From positions 372,001 through 436,000 of the forward strand of contig NZ_JAPCHY010000001.1 of assembly GCF_026107455.2 (NCBI RefSeq): 64,000 nucleotides of DNA, given 5' to 3'. Numbering within the stretch: the stretch's first letter is position 1; every line of letters begins with the position of its first letter. The notes beneath the pieces were generated by a model, which ran no database searches, had not been told where the DNA came from, and saw only the letters and a list, made by a program, of their open reading frames with translations. Position numbers and translations under genes: made by a program. Positions 54,653 through 63,294 of the stretch are shown here, piece by piece. This stretch comes from Xanthomonas chitinilytica. Its GTDB lineage: Bacteria; Pseudomonadota; Gammaproteobacteria; Xanthomonadales; Xanthomonadaceae.

Positions 54653-55750
54653 TCAACCGGCCGCCGGCGCCGGGGCCGTCAAGCGCCGCCAGATCCACTC
54701 CGTGGCGTGCGCCTGCGCCTCCATTCCGTCCAGCGTCGCCAGCGCCGCCGCCGCTTCCATTTCGCCGTGCCGGCACAGCAGCGCCAGGGTGGCGGCCAGC
54801 TGGCCGAACTCCAGCGATCGCGCCAGCGATTCCCTGCTGCCCCCATCCGCCGTCCCCGGACGCAGCGCGCGCCGCAGCGACTCCGGCAGTTCCCAGCAAC
54901 CGGCAACGCGCTCGGCGGTCGCGGCGGTCCACTCCTCCAGCAACGATTGCGCGATTTCCACGGACGGCTTCAGCAAGGGTTGCCGCGCGTACTCGTCGCG
55001 CAGCACCTGCACCACCAGCACCGCCGCCAGGCCATGCAGCAGGGCCAGCAGCTGCGCGGCCAGCCCGTCTTCGCGCCCCACCGCGCGGGCATGGTCGGCC
55101 GCCGCGGCGCCGGCCAGCAGCGAGTGTTCCCAGACCACCGCCTGGAACCGGGCGAACGCGCCGGCGCCGATGTTCATCACCGGCTGCACCAGCGCGGCGG
55201 AAATGATCTGGCGGATGCCGTCGGTACCGACCAGGGTCACCGCCCGCTCGATGCTCTCCACCGGCCGCGCCTGCAACCGGTACAGCGGGCTGTTGGCGAT
55301 GCGCAGCAGGTTGCCGACCAGCACCGGATCCTGGCCGATGATCCGCGCGATCGAACGTGCCGAAGCATCGGCATCGTTGACGCTCTGCATCAGCTGCGGC
55401 AGCAGCTGCGGCCGCCGCGGCGTATAGCGCGGCGACATGTCGATCCGCACCAGCGTGGCCGCCACCGCTGCCGCCACCGCCTCGTGCGCCGGCCGTTCCG
55501 CCAGCGTCAGCGGCGGCGCGCTGCCCAATGCCAGGACATGCAGGCGCTGCCGGACCGCACGCAGCTGTTCGCGCTCGACCGCGGTCGCGGCCCGCGCGTT
55601 CTCATGGCCGGCGCCCTCGCCCGCCATGGATGCCGCATGTGCGGGTTCCCGTGCGGGAACCGCGTGGGAGCGACGTCGCCGCATCCGCGCCATGGCGACC
55701 ACGAGGATCGCCATGGCGGCTGCAGCCAATGCGGCAAGAAGGGTCGCCAT
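54653..55750 (-). CDS. HDOD domain protein with membrane anchor
   Basis: 365 residues: an N-terminal transmembrane segment (TLLAALAAAAMAILVVAMARM) followed by a basic stretch and a linker, then an HDOD domain from about residue 120: RRPQLLPQLMQSVNDADASARSIARIIGQDPVLVGNLLRIANSPLYRL and AVTLVGTDGIRQIISAA are hallmark segments. HDOD proteins are HD-related domains that lack hydrolase activity and act in signalling. ATG 55750 was chosen for its hydrophobic start; a GTG at 55777 adds nine residues. Confidence 0.87.
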   Translation of the reverse strand: MATLLAALAAAAMAILVVAMARMRRRRSHAVPAREPAHAASMAGEGAGHENARAATAVEREQLRAVRQRLHVLALGSAPPLTLAERPAHEAVAAAVAATLVRIDMSPRYTPRRPQLLPQLMQSVNDADASARSIARIIGQDPVLVGNLLRIANSPLYRLQARPVESIERAVTLVGTDGIRQIISAALVQPVMNIGAGAFARFQAVVWEHSLLAGAAAADHARAVGREDGLAAQLLALLHGLAAVLVVQVLRDEYARQPLLKPSVEIAQSLLEEWTAATAERVAGCWELPESLRRALRPGTADGGSRESLARSLEFGQLAATLALLCRHGEMEAAAALATLDGMEAQAHATEWIWRRLTAPAPAAG

Positions 55751-55877
55751 GTCGGGAACGTCGGAAAATCCATGCACGGTATCGCCGCCGGTATCGGCAT
55801 TCTGGCGGACATCTGAAGCGTCGCGCTCGCCGCCTGGCGCGGTCGCCGCTCCCGTTTCGTCCGCTGGCGACGCCGCG

Positions 55878-56162
55878 CTATTCGATCCTGAGCAGGCGCA
55901 CGCCCATGGGGCCGGTCAGGGAACCGTCGGCACCGAGGGTGAAATCCAGCGACGGCGCATCCCCGGGCAGCAGGATCCTCACCACCTCGCCCTCGCGCAC
56001 GTAGCGGGCCTGCCGCGACACGCCCGCCACCTCGACGGTCGCGCTGCCGTCGCGCTCGAAGGTATAGGCGCTCACGCCCATCTCGTCGCGATAGGTGCCC
56101 TGCAGGCCCTGGCTGCAGGCGGACAACAGGCAGACCAGCGCGACGGCCAACAGCTTCTTCAT
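55878..56162 (-). CDS. Small lipoprotein
   Basis: 94 residues with a type II signal peptide and lipobox LSAC (cysteine 16 in LLAVALVCLLSACSQ). The mature part is beta-rich (GTYRDEMGVSAYTFERDGSATVEVAG) and resembles small OB/lipocalin-like repeats found in outer-membrane lipoproteins; no family was assigned. ATG 56162. On the same strand as the HDOD gene, 127 bases upstream of it. Confidence 0.75.
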   Translation of the reverse strand: MKKLLAVALVCLLSACSQGLQGTYRDEMGVSAYTFERDGSATVEVAGVSRQARYVREGEVVRILLPGDAPSLDFTLGADGSLTGPMGVRLLRIE

Positions 56163-56388
56163 TGCGATTCCCGGCAGGTGGAAACAAGCGCCGCCCGCGA
56201 CATGGCCGGCGCCGGCGGATTCTGCCATGCCCAGGGTGCGGACGCGGGTTCCGGATCCGCGCCGAATGCGCCGTTTTTCGCCACCGATGGCCGTCATCCG
56301 GCGCTTTTACGGCTTTTTTGCCCGCAAATGCAGCAGTTCACCTGCAAGGGTCTACACTGGCTGCCCCGATTCCCAAGAGAAAAGCCAC

Positions 56389-56541
56389 TTGGCCAAGCCC
56401 AATTACTCGTTCGAGAAGCGACAGCGCGAGATCGCGAAGAAGAAGCAGCAGGACGAGAAGGACGCGCGCAAGCGCCAGGCACGCGAGGCCGCCAAGGCCG
56501 CCGCGGAAGCCGCTCCCAGGACCGCCAACCCGACGGATTGA
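56389..56541 (+). CDS. 50-residue highly charged protein starting at TTG
   Basis: 50 residues starting at TTG: (M)AKPNYSFEKRQREIAKKKQQ. The rest is lysine/alanine-rich and predicted helical. The N-terminus AKPNYSFEKRQRE recurs as a tiny conserved protein in gammaproteobacteria, as recalled. No ATG or GTG is available near the start. It is easily missed because of its length and start codon. AAGAGA lies 10 bases upstream. Confidence 0.65.
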   Translation: MAKPNYSFEKRQREIAKKKQQDEKDARKRQAREAAKAAAEAAPRTANPTD

Positions 56542-56755
56542 CGCACCGGCGCCGGCGGTGCCCGGGGTGCAGCGCCGCCCCATACCGCCACTGCGCCTGC
56601 TCCGCGGCCTGCGCCGCCCTCCGGACCGACAGGCGCCGACCTGTATGATGTCCCGGACACACCCGCCCCGCCGGCCCGCAAACCCCCGGGCCATGCCGGC
56701 CTCTCCCTTCCCTTACCTCGGCCTGCACGCAGGCTGCACTGCTCTGGGAGAGCAC

Positions 56756-57418
56756 ATGCCTGGTTACGACATCCGCCACCTCGACCTGCAGGTGGGCAAG
56801 CATCCCTTCCGGCTCCGCGTGCTGCGCGATCTGCAGCAGTTCTCCGACCCGGACGGCCACGGCGAGCGCCTGGGCATTTCCTCGGCGCAATGGAGCCTGT
56901 TCGGCCAGGTCTGGCCGGCCGCGGAGCTGCTGGCGCAGGCGATGGACGATTTCGACATCGCGGGCAAGCGCATCCTCGAGCTCGGCTGCGGCATCGGCCT
57001 GCCCAGCCTGGTGCTGCAACGGCGCGGCGCACAGGTGGTCGCCTCGGACATCCACCCGCTGGCGGAATCGTTCCTGGCCTACAACGCGGCGATGAACGAG
57101 CTGCCGGCGGTGCATTTCCGCCATCTGGACTGGGACACGCCGCTGCCCACGCTGGGAATGTTCGACGTCATCATCGCCAGCGACGTGATGTACGAGCGCA
57201 ACCACGCGCGGCTGCTGGCGGACCTGGTGCAGCGCCACGCGCTGCCCGCGGCCGAGATGGTCATCACCGATCCCGGGCGTGGCAGCGGCGGCCTGTTCAC
57301 GCGGTTGCTGGAGGCGCAGGGATTCGGTCTGCAGGCCACGCTGTGCGCGACCCCGGCCGCCGATTCGCCGGCCGACACGCCACGGGTACTGCACTTCCGG
57401 CGCACGCTCCCGGCCTGA
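56756..57418 (+). CDS. Class I SAM-dependent methyltransferase
   Basis: 220 residues. The SAM-binding motif I is ILELGCGIGLPSLVL, motif II VVASDIHP and the later FDVIIASDVMYERNHARLL are typical of the Methyltransf_16/METTL21-like family, which methylates lysines in proteins. The target cannot be named. The ATG at 56756 follows GGGAGAG; the open frame upstream is not coding. Confidence 0.85.
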   Translation: MPGYDIRHLDLQVGKHPFRLRVLRDLQQFSDPDGHGERLGISSAQWSLFGQVWPAAELLAQAMDDFDIAGKRILELGCGIGLPSLVLQRRGAQVVASDIHPLAESFLAYNAAMNELPAVHFRHLDWDTPLPTLGMFDVIIASDVMYERNHARLLADLVQRHALPAAEMVITDPGRGSGGLFTRLLEAQGFGLQATLCATPAADSPADTPRVLHFRRTLPA

Positions 57419-57755
57419 GCCACGGCGGCGGCCGGGCCCACGGTCCGCCGGAAACTCCAGCGTCCGCAATGGCAGCAGAATGCACGCCTGGCATCGCGCT
57501 TCGTCCGCCCCGGCCCCATCGCCCATCGGATACATCGCGACCGGCGGCATGGCGGCCACGCCACGCCGGCTCCGCGCATCGGACTTCTCCCGGAACCGGC
57601 GACACTCCCAGCCGGCATCTGCAGGGCATCGCCCGCGGCCGGCGTTTCATCCGAGCGGGCCGGTCGATGCCCGCTCCGCCCGTTGCCGACCGCCTCTCGC
57701 CATTGCGACGCCGGTGTCGGATAAGCTGCGGCTTCCCCGAACGCCGGGACGACCG
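57419..57755. other. Intergenic region with no identified feature (337 bp)
   Basis: G/C-rich sequence between the methyltransferase and the secreted hydrolase. No reading frame with a ribosome-binding site, family resemblance or signal was found; no hairpin with a T-run. Confidence 0.5.
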
Positions 57756-58544
57756 ATGATCCGACTGCTCTCCCTGTTGGTCCTGATGCCGTTTTTCGCC
57801 GGATGCGCCGCGATGCCACCGCAACCTCCCGCCGCCAGCGGCCATTTCGTTGCCCGCACCCTGGAGATCGAGAACCGGACGTTCCGCTACCAGGTGTTCG
57901 TACCGGCCCGGCACGATCCGCAGGGCACGCCGATCGTGCTGTTCCTGCATGGTTCCGGCGAGCGCGGCAGCGACGGCGAACGCCCGCTGCTGGCCGGCCT
58001 GGGCCCCTGGCTGCGGGCCAACGCGGATACGTTCCCCGCCCTGGCCGTGTTCCCGCAGGTGCCGGAGGACGAGGAGTGGCTGGGACGCAACGCGCGCATG
58101 GCGGTGGCCGCGCTGGACGCAGCAAGCCGGGAATTCGGCGCCGATCCGCGACGCACCTACCTCACCGGCATGTCGATGGGCGGCTATGGCACCTGGGAAG
58201 TGGCGCTGATGCACCCGCACCGCTTCGCCGCGCTGGTGCCGATCTGCGGCGGGCTCAGCATCCCGCGCCCGGAACGCCCGACGCTGCGGGTCGATCAGGT
58301 CACCGGCGAGGCAGACCCCCACGCCGCCGTGGTCGCCCGGTTGCACGACGTCCCGACCTGGATCTTCCACGGCGCCCGCGACGACATCGTGCCGCCGGAC
58401 GACGACCGCCGGCTCCACCGGGCCGCGCTCGCGGCCGGCGCGGATTTCCGCTACACCGAGTATCCCGATGTCGACCACAACGCCTGGGATCCGACCTACC
58501 GCGACCCGGCGATGTGGCAATGGCTGTTCCAGCAGCGTCGTTGA
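57756..58544 (+). CDS. Secreted lipoprotein alpha/beta hydrolase
   Basis: 262 residues with a lipobox FAGC (cysteine about 17) and an alpha/beta-hydrolase fold. The oxyanion stretch is LFLHGSGERG, the nucleophile elbow is GMSMGG with S140, and the acid and base lie in IFHGARDDIVPP and DVDHNAWD. The shape fits the prolyl-oligopeptidase/phospholipase-like esterases anchored to the membrane. Substrate unknown. ATG 57756. Confidence 0.86.
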   Translation: MIRLLSLLVLMPFFAGCAAMPPQPPAASGHFVARTLEIENRTFRYQVFVPARHDPQGTPIVLFLHGSGERGSDGERPLLAGLGPWLRANADTFPALAVFPQVPEDEEWLGRNARMAVAALDAASREFGADPRRTYLTGMSMGGYGTWEVALMHPHRFAALVPICGGLSIPRPERPTLRVDQVTGEADPHAAVVARLHDVPTWIFHGARDDIVPPDDDRRLHRAALAAGADFRYTEYPDVDHNAWDPTYRDPAMWQWLFQQRR

Positions 58545-58837
58545 GCGCCGTTGCGGTTGTGGCGTCCGCATCGATGGCACGGCATGGAATTTCCGATCAA
58601 TGGCGGCGGAATGATCAGGCTAGGTGGGCTCCATCCCGCCATCCGGGTTGGCATCGCCTGCCAAAGCCCATCCTTCGTGCGCCGGCCGCTTTGCCGATCA
58701 GTCTCCAGGTGTCATCGCGACTTGCAAGGCGAGACCGATCGGAGTCGCAGTGATAGCATCGCGGCCCGACAATTCATTCCGGTCGGCACCATTCGCGGTG
58801 CGGCGCAGCTCATGCGTCAGATCTCAAGGAAATATCC
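58545..58837. other. Intergenic region without a gene (293 bp)
   Basis: Between the hydrolase and the short membrane ORF. No gene, repeat or promoter was clearly seen. It is less G/C-biased than neighbours near 58560-58620. Confidence 0.4.
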
Positions 58838-58930
58838 ATGCGGGTGATGGGCCTGGTTCTTCCATGTATCGGCATTGTCGCCATGGTTGCTGGCGTGCTG
58901 CTCGTGTTGAGATCCCTGGGGACGTTCTGA
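58838..58930 (+). CDS. Possible 30-residue membrane microprotein
   Basis: 30 residues, MRVMGLVLPCIGIVAMVAGV then LLVLRSLGTF: one transmembrane helix flanked by a basic start and end. AAGGA lies 7 bases before the ATG, which is good spacing. No homologue is known to me, so it could be a chance frame. Confidence 0.45.
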   Translation: MRVMGLVLPCIGIVAMVAGVLLVLRSLGTF

Positions 58931-59066
58931 ACAACGCCGGCAGGCGAGCCGCGTTCCCGGCCGATCCGCGATGGTGCCTCCCGGCGTAGCCAGACGGCGG
59001 CTCGATCACCCGCTCCGCCTCCGCACGCATTAGACTCGGGCTCATCTCTCTGCCGGGAGCGCGACC

Positions 59067-59306
59067 ATGGAACACCCCGTCCACCCCTTCTCCGAGCTGT
59101 TCGCGCAGCTGGGATTGCCTTCGGACAAGGCCGGCATCCGTGCCTTCATCGTCGGCCACTCCCCACTGCCCGAGCACACCGCGCTGGCGGATGCGCCGTT
59201 CTGGACACCCGCACAGGCCGCCCTGCTGCGCGAAGAACTCGCCGAGGATGCCGACTGGGCCGAAGTGGTCGACCAGCTCAACCTGGCCCTGCGCGCGGCG
59301 GGCTGA
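59067..59306 (+). CDS. DUF2789 family protein
   Basis: 79 residues. The pattern HPFSELFAQLGLPSDKAGIRAFIVGHSPL and the LREELAEDADWAEVVDQLN end match DUF2789, a small helical family of unknown function in gammaproteobacteria. GGGAG lies before the ATG at 59067. It converges with the DUF488 gene. Confidence 0.88.
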   Translation: MEHPVHPFSELFAQLGLPSDKAGIRAFIVGHSPLPEHTALADAPFWTPAQAALLREELAEDADWAEVVDQLNLALRAAG

Positions 59307-59348
59307 AGCTTCGCCGCCGGCCCGGCGGAACCGGGACGCGCCGCTTGG

Positions 59349-59900
59349 CTACAACAGCGGCGCCTGCCGCGGCGCGTAGCTGAGCCGGCCGTCCACGATG
59401 TGTGCCGGCGCCGTATACGGGTGCGACACGGCATGGGTGGCATCGAGGATGTGGATCACCTCGATGCCGCGCAGCTTCAGCACATCGGCGATCAGTGCGC
59501 GATGGCAGCGCCACCATGGCGCTTCGGCGCACATCAGCGCCATGCGCCGGTCGGTGGCCAGCGCCAGGGCCTGCGCCAGCCCCTCGGCGAACTCGGCGCT
59601 CGCCAGGTGATCGGCGTATCCCTGGAACGAAGGATTGCGCCAGCCGCCGTTGGGCGACCCCGCCAGCACCTTGCGCCGGCCGCCCAGCTGCGGGATCCGG
59701 CGATAGGCGATGCCGTGCGCCGGCAGGCTTTCGCGCAGCGCTTCGCCGGCGAACCAGGGATAGCGACGGGAACCGGGGAAGCGCCGCACGTCGGCGACCG
59801 CATCGATGGGGAAGGTGGCGAGCAGTTCCAGGAACTCCTCCAGCGGGCGCGTCGAATGGCCGACGGTCCAGACCGTTTCCGGCATGGCGGCAGGGGACAT
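59349..59900 (-). CDS. DUF488 family protein
   Basis: 183 residues. VWTVGHSTRPLEEFLELL at the start, DVRRFPGSRRYPWFA, and the ending region ALMCAEAPWWRCHRALIADVLKLRG, with the conserved CAE and CHR motifs, are typical of DUF488. Function unknown; the conserved cysteines suggest a catalytic or metal site. It lies three bases downstream of the DUF2945 gene on the same strand, so they are co-transcribed. Confidence 0.9.
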   Translation of the reverse strand: MSPAAMPETVWTVGHSTRPLEEFLELLATFPIDAVADVRRFPGSRRYPWFAGEALRESLPAHGIAYRRIPQLGGRRKVLAGSPNGGWRNPSFQGYADHLASAEFAEGLAQALALATDRRMALMCAEAPWWRCHRALIADVLKLRGIEVIHILDATHAVSHPYTAPAHIVDGRLSYAPRQAPLL

Positions 59901-59903
59901 CGC

Positions 59904-60116
59904 TCAATCGATCCGGTGCAGGGCCGCGCCCTTGTGCATGGCCACATGGTCGCTGCGGTCGCTCTTGATCTCGTACTGCGGATCGTCCGCGCTGCAATGC
60001 CTCACGTATCCCTTGTAGAGGGTGTCGCGCGTGTGCACCTTGACGATCCTGCCGCTGACCTGGCCGGCCTCCGAGTTCCAGCCGACGTGATCGCCCACCT
60101 TGAAGTCGTGCGCCAT
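59904..60116 (-). CDS. DUF2945 (hypervirulence-associated Tudor-like) protein
   Basis: 70 residues matching DUF2945: FKVGDHVGWNSEAGQVSGRIVKVHTRDT and a YEIKSDRSDHVAMHKGAALHRI ending, a small beta-barrel with Tudor-like shape. Function unknown. The ATG at 60116 (MAHDFKVGDH) is the standard family start; longer frames add a non-conserved leader. Three bases separate it from the DUF488 gene. Confidence 0.87.
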   Translation of the reverse strand: MAHDFKVGDHVGWNSEAGQVSGRIVKVHTRDTLYKGYVRHCSADDPQYEIKSDRSDHVAMHKGAALHRID

Positions 60117-60236
60117 GCCGCAAGCTCTCCTGGCATCCGGGGGGGGCATTGCAGCATTCGAGGCGTTCATGCGGTGTAAGCGGCCAACGCCCACCGATTC
60201 CACCGGCGGGCGATGCCGGAAATTCAGCATGCGCGG

Positions 60237-61892
60237 CTAGGCTTGTGGAACGACCGGGTGCGAAGACTCCGCCGCTACGGTGGGAAGCGCGGGTGGTGTT
60301 GCCAGCAGGTTGCGCCGTTCCAGTTCGTCGATGTCCCCTTCCCGGTCCAGATGACGCGCGGATTGCGCGTATCCCACGGCCAGGTCGTACATGCGCCGGC
60401 ACTCCTCCGACAGCAGGTCGACGGAGGTGACCAGCCGCGTCTCCTTTTTGCCGAAGCACACGCTGCCGATACGCATCACGCAGATTTCCAGGCGGCTGTT
60501 GAGCAGCTTGAAGCGCTCCTCCCGCAGCGTCCCCTCGCCATGCAGGACATTACCGGTCTCGCTCTGGGTGAACTTGTAGGCGCCGCGGTAGCGCAGCCAG
60601 TACACGGTGGAACTGAAATCGGTACGCAGCCACAGCCGGTGCGCGGACAGCAGTGCGAACTGCGAAGACGCAAGGAAGGCGAGGGCCACAAGCCCCACCA
60701 GCGCGCCCTGCCCGTATCGACTGAACGCCATGGCCATGAACGCTGCCGCCACTCCCAGCATCAGGCCGAACAGCTGCAGTCCGAGCAGTGGCCGGTCGGA
60801 TTCGCTGGCCCATGCCGCGGAGAACGCCTCGCGCAGCGTGCCTGCCGAACTGCCTGCGTTCAACGTCGGTTCGGTTTCGAACATGATCTCCCCGGAGAAC
60901 TCCCCGTTGGCGGTTCCCGCCCGCGCCTGCCGGTCGTGCGAGTATCGCCGGCGCGGCACAGGGATGTTGTCCAGCCACGTATCCAGCAGGCCCGAGGAGG
61001 TCTCGCGGAAGGGGTGGTTCTCCACCACCTGCATCGTCACCCCGGACGATGCCAGCGAGCGCGTCTGCGCGATCAACGCCAGTACGAACAGCACGCTGGC
61101 GATGAACGTCGAACCGAGGATCGCGACCGTCGGCACGATCACCACCGCCGGGTTGAACGGCGTCGGCGGTATCCGGGCCACCGAACCCTGCAGCACCGCC
61201 GGCAGGATCACCGAAGCCACGACCAGCATCATGATCAGCGGCAGCTTGATCTCCAGCGGTCGTTTCCCCGCCTCGGTATCGGTCACGCCACGGCCGATCC
61301 GCTGCAGCGTGCGGTGCGGCTTGAGCACGGCCACGGCGATGACGAAATAGGCCAGTGCCATCCATGCGAACACCGCAGGCTGCGCGAACAGCCAGGCCAG
61401 TCCGAAGCACAGGATCAGGACCAGTACGTGCGCCGCGTGCCTGAGCTGCATCTCGGCGTGGTAGCGGATGGGCACGGGCGCGTAGGCCAGCTTGGGGATG
61501 AGCCCGTACAGCATGCTGCCAAGCGCGCTGTCCGGGGTCGAGGCCTTGCTGATGCCTTCCGCGGCGACCGAGGCCAGGTATTGCCGGTTGCTGCTGTCGC
61601 CCCCCGGAGACACGAACGGCCCGATCTCCTCGGGGGTGTAGCTGATCTTGAAATGGCGCATCGCCTGCCGGAACTGCAGCGCGCCCAGTACCAGCATCAG
61701 CACCACCACCGTCACCCGCAGCCCCAGCCCGGCCTGCCAGCCGCCGGCGGAGATGGCCCGGGTCACGCCTTGCATCGACCACAACGCCAGCGCGATGTTC
61801 AGCGTTCCCAGCACCACGTAGAAGAAGTTGGTCAACCGCATCGGATTGGCATCCAGCGCGTCTGCCCCGGCACTCGCGTATTCGCTGTTCAT
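60237..61892 (-). CDS. Large membrane protein of unknown family
   Basis: 551 residues with about eight transmembrane segments in three groups (to residue 100, 160-285, 380-420) and a soluble C-terminal tail of some 130 residues. No transporter or enzyme motif was recognised. A loop with FKISYTPEEIGPF and a later RRRYSHDRQARAG stretch give no hint. The start at ATG 61892 (MNSEYASAG) was preferred; an in-frame start at 61907 adds five residues. It is alone and divergent from the lipase gene. Confidence 0.75.
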   Translation of the reverse strand: MNSEYASAGADALDANPMRLTNFFYVVLGTLNIALALWSMQGVTRAISAGGWQAGLGLRVTVVVLMLVLGALQFRQAMRHFKISYTPEEIGPFVSPGGDSSNRQYLASVAAEGISKASTPDSALGSMLYGLIPKLAYAPVPIRYHAEMQLRHAAHVLVLILCFGLAWLFAQPAVFAWMALAYFVIAVAVLKPHRTLQRIGRGVTDTEAGKRPLEIKLPLIMMLVVASVILPAVLQGSVARIPPTPFNPAVVIVPTVAILGSTFIASVLFVLALIAQTRSLASSGVTMQVVENHPFRETSSGLLDTWLDNIPVPRRRYSHDRQARAGTANGEFSGEIMFETEPTLNAGSSAGTLREAFSAAWASESDRPLLGLQLFGLMLGVAAAFMAMAFSRYGQGALVGLVALAFLASSQFALLSAHRLWLRTDFSSTVYWLRYRGAYKFTQSETGNVLHGEGTLREERFKLLNSRLEICVMRIGSVCFGKKETRLVTSVDLLSEECRRMYDLAVGYAQSARHLDREGDIDELERRNLLATPPALPTVAAESSHPVVPQA

Positions 61893-62072
61893 CCCTGTCT
61901 CGCGCAAAAGAGAATGACCCCCTATCGGCTGCCGCCGGCCATTCTTTAGAAGGGCCGGCAGCGGTCGCCAGTGGCCCGGTCATCGGCCATAGGTGCAATG
62001 GTCGTGGCGCCGGCGGCGGCACAGGATCGGCGGGTCGGCTTCTATTCGTCAGGCCCAGCCCGGGAGGCACGC

Positions 62073-63230
62073 ATGTCCTGCAGTCGCTTGAAGCACGTTC
62101 CGACACGATTCTCCGGCACGCTCGCCGGCCTGGCGCTCAGCGCCGTCCTGCCCCTGCTGGGCACCGCCGCGGCGCTGCTTCCGGGGCAGGCGCAGGCGCT
62201 GGATTGCGGCACGAACAACGGCTACACCTGCCAGGGAACCGCCAGCCAGTACGCCGGCGGCTTCAATCCCGGCGTCGGCCACGGCGGCTTCGGCGGCGGC
62301 AACTGCAGCGCCAGCCGCACGCCGGTGGTCTTCATCCATGGCAACGGCGACAGCGCGATCAGCTTCGACATGCCGCCCGGCGCGGTCACCGGCTACACCA
62401 CCCCGCCGCGCTCGGTCTACGACGAGTTGAAGGCCAGCGGCTACAACGACTGCGAGCTGTTCGGGGTGACCTACCTGGACGCCGACGAGCGCGCCTATCC
62501 GCAGTTCAACTACCACGAGCCGGCCACGTACCAGGTGCTCAAGACCTTCATCGACAAGGTGAAGGCCTACACCGGCAAGAGCCAGGTGGACATCGTCGCC
62601 CACTCGCTGGGTTCGTCGATGGCGCTGGCCATGATCAAGTACCACGGCTACCAGGGCAGCGTGCGCCGCTTCGTCAACATCGCCGGCGGCCTGCGCGGGC
62701 TGCAGACCTGCCGCAGCACCGGCTACCAGTCCGCCTACGCTCCGACCTGCAACGCCGAGGCCTACGTCTACCCGTACAACCACTACACCTTCGGCCTGTA
62801 TCCGAGCAGCGGGGTGACCTACTTCGGTTACAACCGCTGGACCGGCAGCGGCGCCGGCAGCCTGCGCACGTTGCCGGCCAGCTACAGCGGCATCCGCTTC
62901 TACACCATCACCGCCGGCCTGCGCGACCAGGTGCAGTGCTTCACCACCAGCTACAGCAGCGGCTGCAGCGATGGCGCCCTGTTCAACGGCGCCACCAACG
63001 TCATCGCCCAGGTCGACATCGGCGCCGGCAGCAGTTCCTACGGCTTCGACTGGAACTGGTCCGACGGCAGCCCGTACAACCTCGGCGGCGGCGACACCAG
63101 CAACGGCGTCGGCCATTTCCGCTCCAAGAACAACGCCGGGCGCATCGTCGCCAACATGCTGACCACCCAGTGCAGCATCGACTGCGCCAGCGGCTACGGC
63201 GGCGTGCACGGTCCTGCGGTGAACCGCTGA
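62073..63230 (+). CDS. Secreted lipase / PHA depolymerase-like hydrolase
   Basis: 385 residues with a long signal peptide (to about residue 42). The oxyanion region is VVFIHGNGDSAISFDMP, and the nucleophile elbow is AHSLGSS with S178. The later SCRSTGYQ, TCNAEAYVYPYNHYTFGLYPSSGVTY and cysteine-rich C-terminus recall the PhaZ7-type poly(3-hydroxybutyrate) depolymerases and related lipases. Substrate not proven. GGGAGG precedes the ATG at 62073. Confidence 0.83.
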   Translation: MSCSRLKHVPTRFSGTLAGLALSAVLPLLGTAAALLPGQAQALDCGTNNGYTCQGTASQYAGGFNPGVGHGGFGGGNCSASRTPVVFIHGNGDSAISFDMPPGAVTGYTTPPRSVYDELKASGYNDCELFGVTYLDADERAYPQFNYHEPATYQVLKTFIDKVKAYTGKSQVDIVAHSLGSSMALAMIKYHGYQGSVRRFVNIAGGLRGLQTCRSTGYQSAYAPTCNAEAYVYPYNHYTFGLYPSSGVTYFGYNRWTGSGAGSLRTLPASYSGIRFYTITAGLRDQVQCFTTSYSSGCSDGALFNGATNVIAQVDIGAGSSSYGFDWNWSDGSPYNLGGGDTSNGVGHFRSKNNAGRIVANMLTTQCSIDCASGYGGVHGPAVNR

Positions 63231-63251
63231 GGCGCCGGGCCACGCGGGACG

Positions 63252-63282
63252 ACGCGTCGACCGCCTTGCGGCAACGACGCGT
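63252..63282. terminator. Nested hairpin between convergent genes
   Basis: Outer arms ACGCGTCG (63252-63259) and CGACGCGT (63275-63282) enclose an inner CCGC-CTT-GCGG stem. It lies in the 64-bp gap between the lipase and the opposite-strand amidase-like gene, where a shared terminator is expected. Confidence 0.55.
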
Positions 63283-63294
63283 CCCGGCCGTCCG

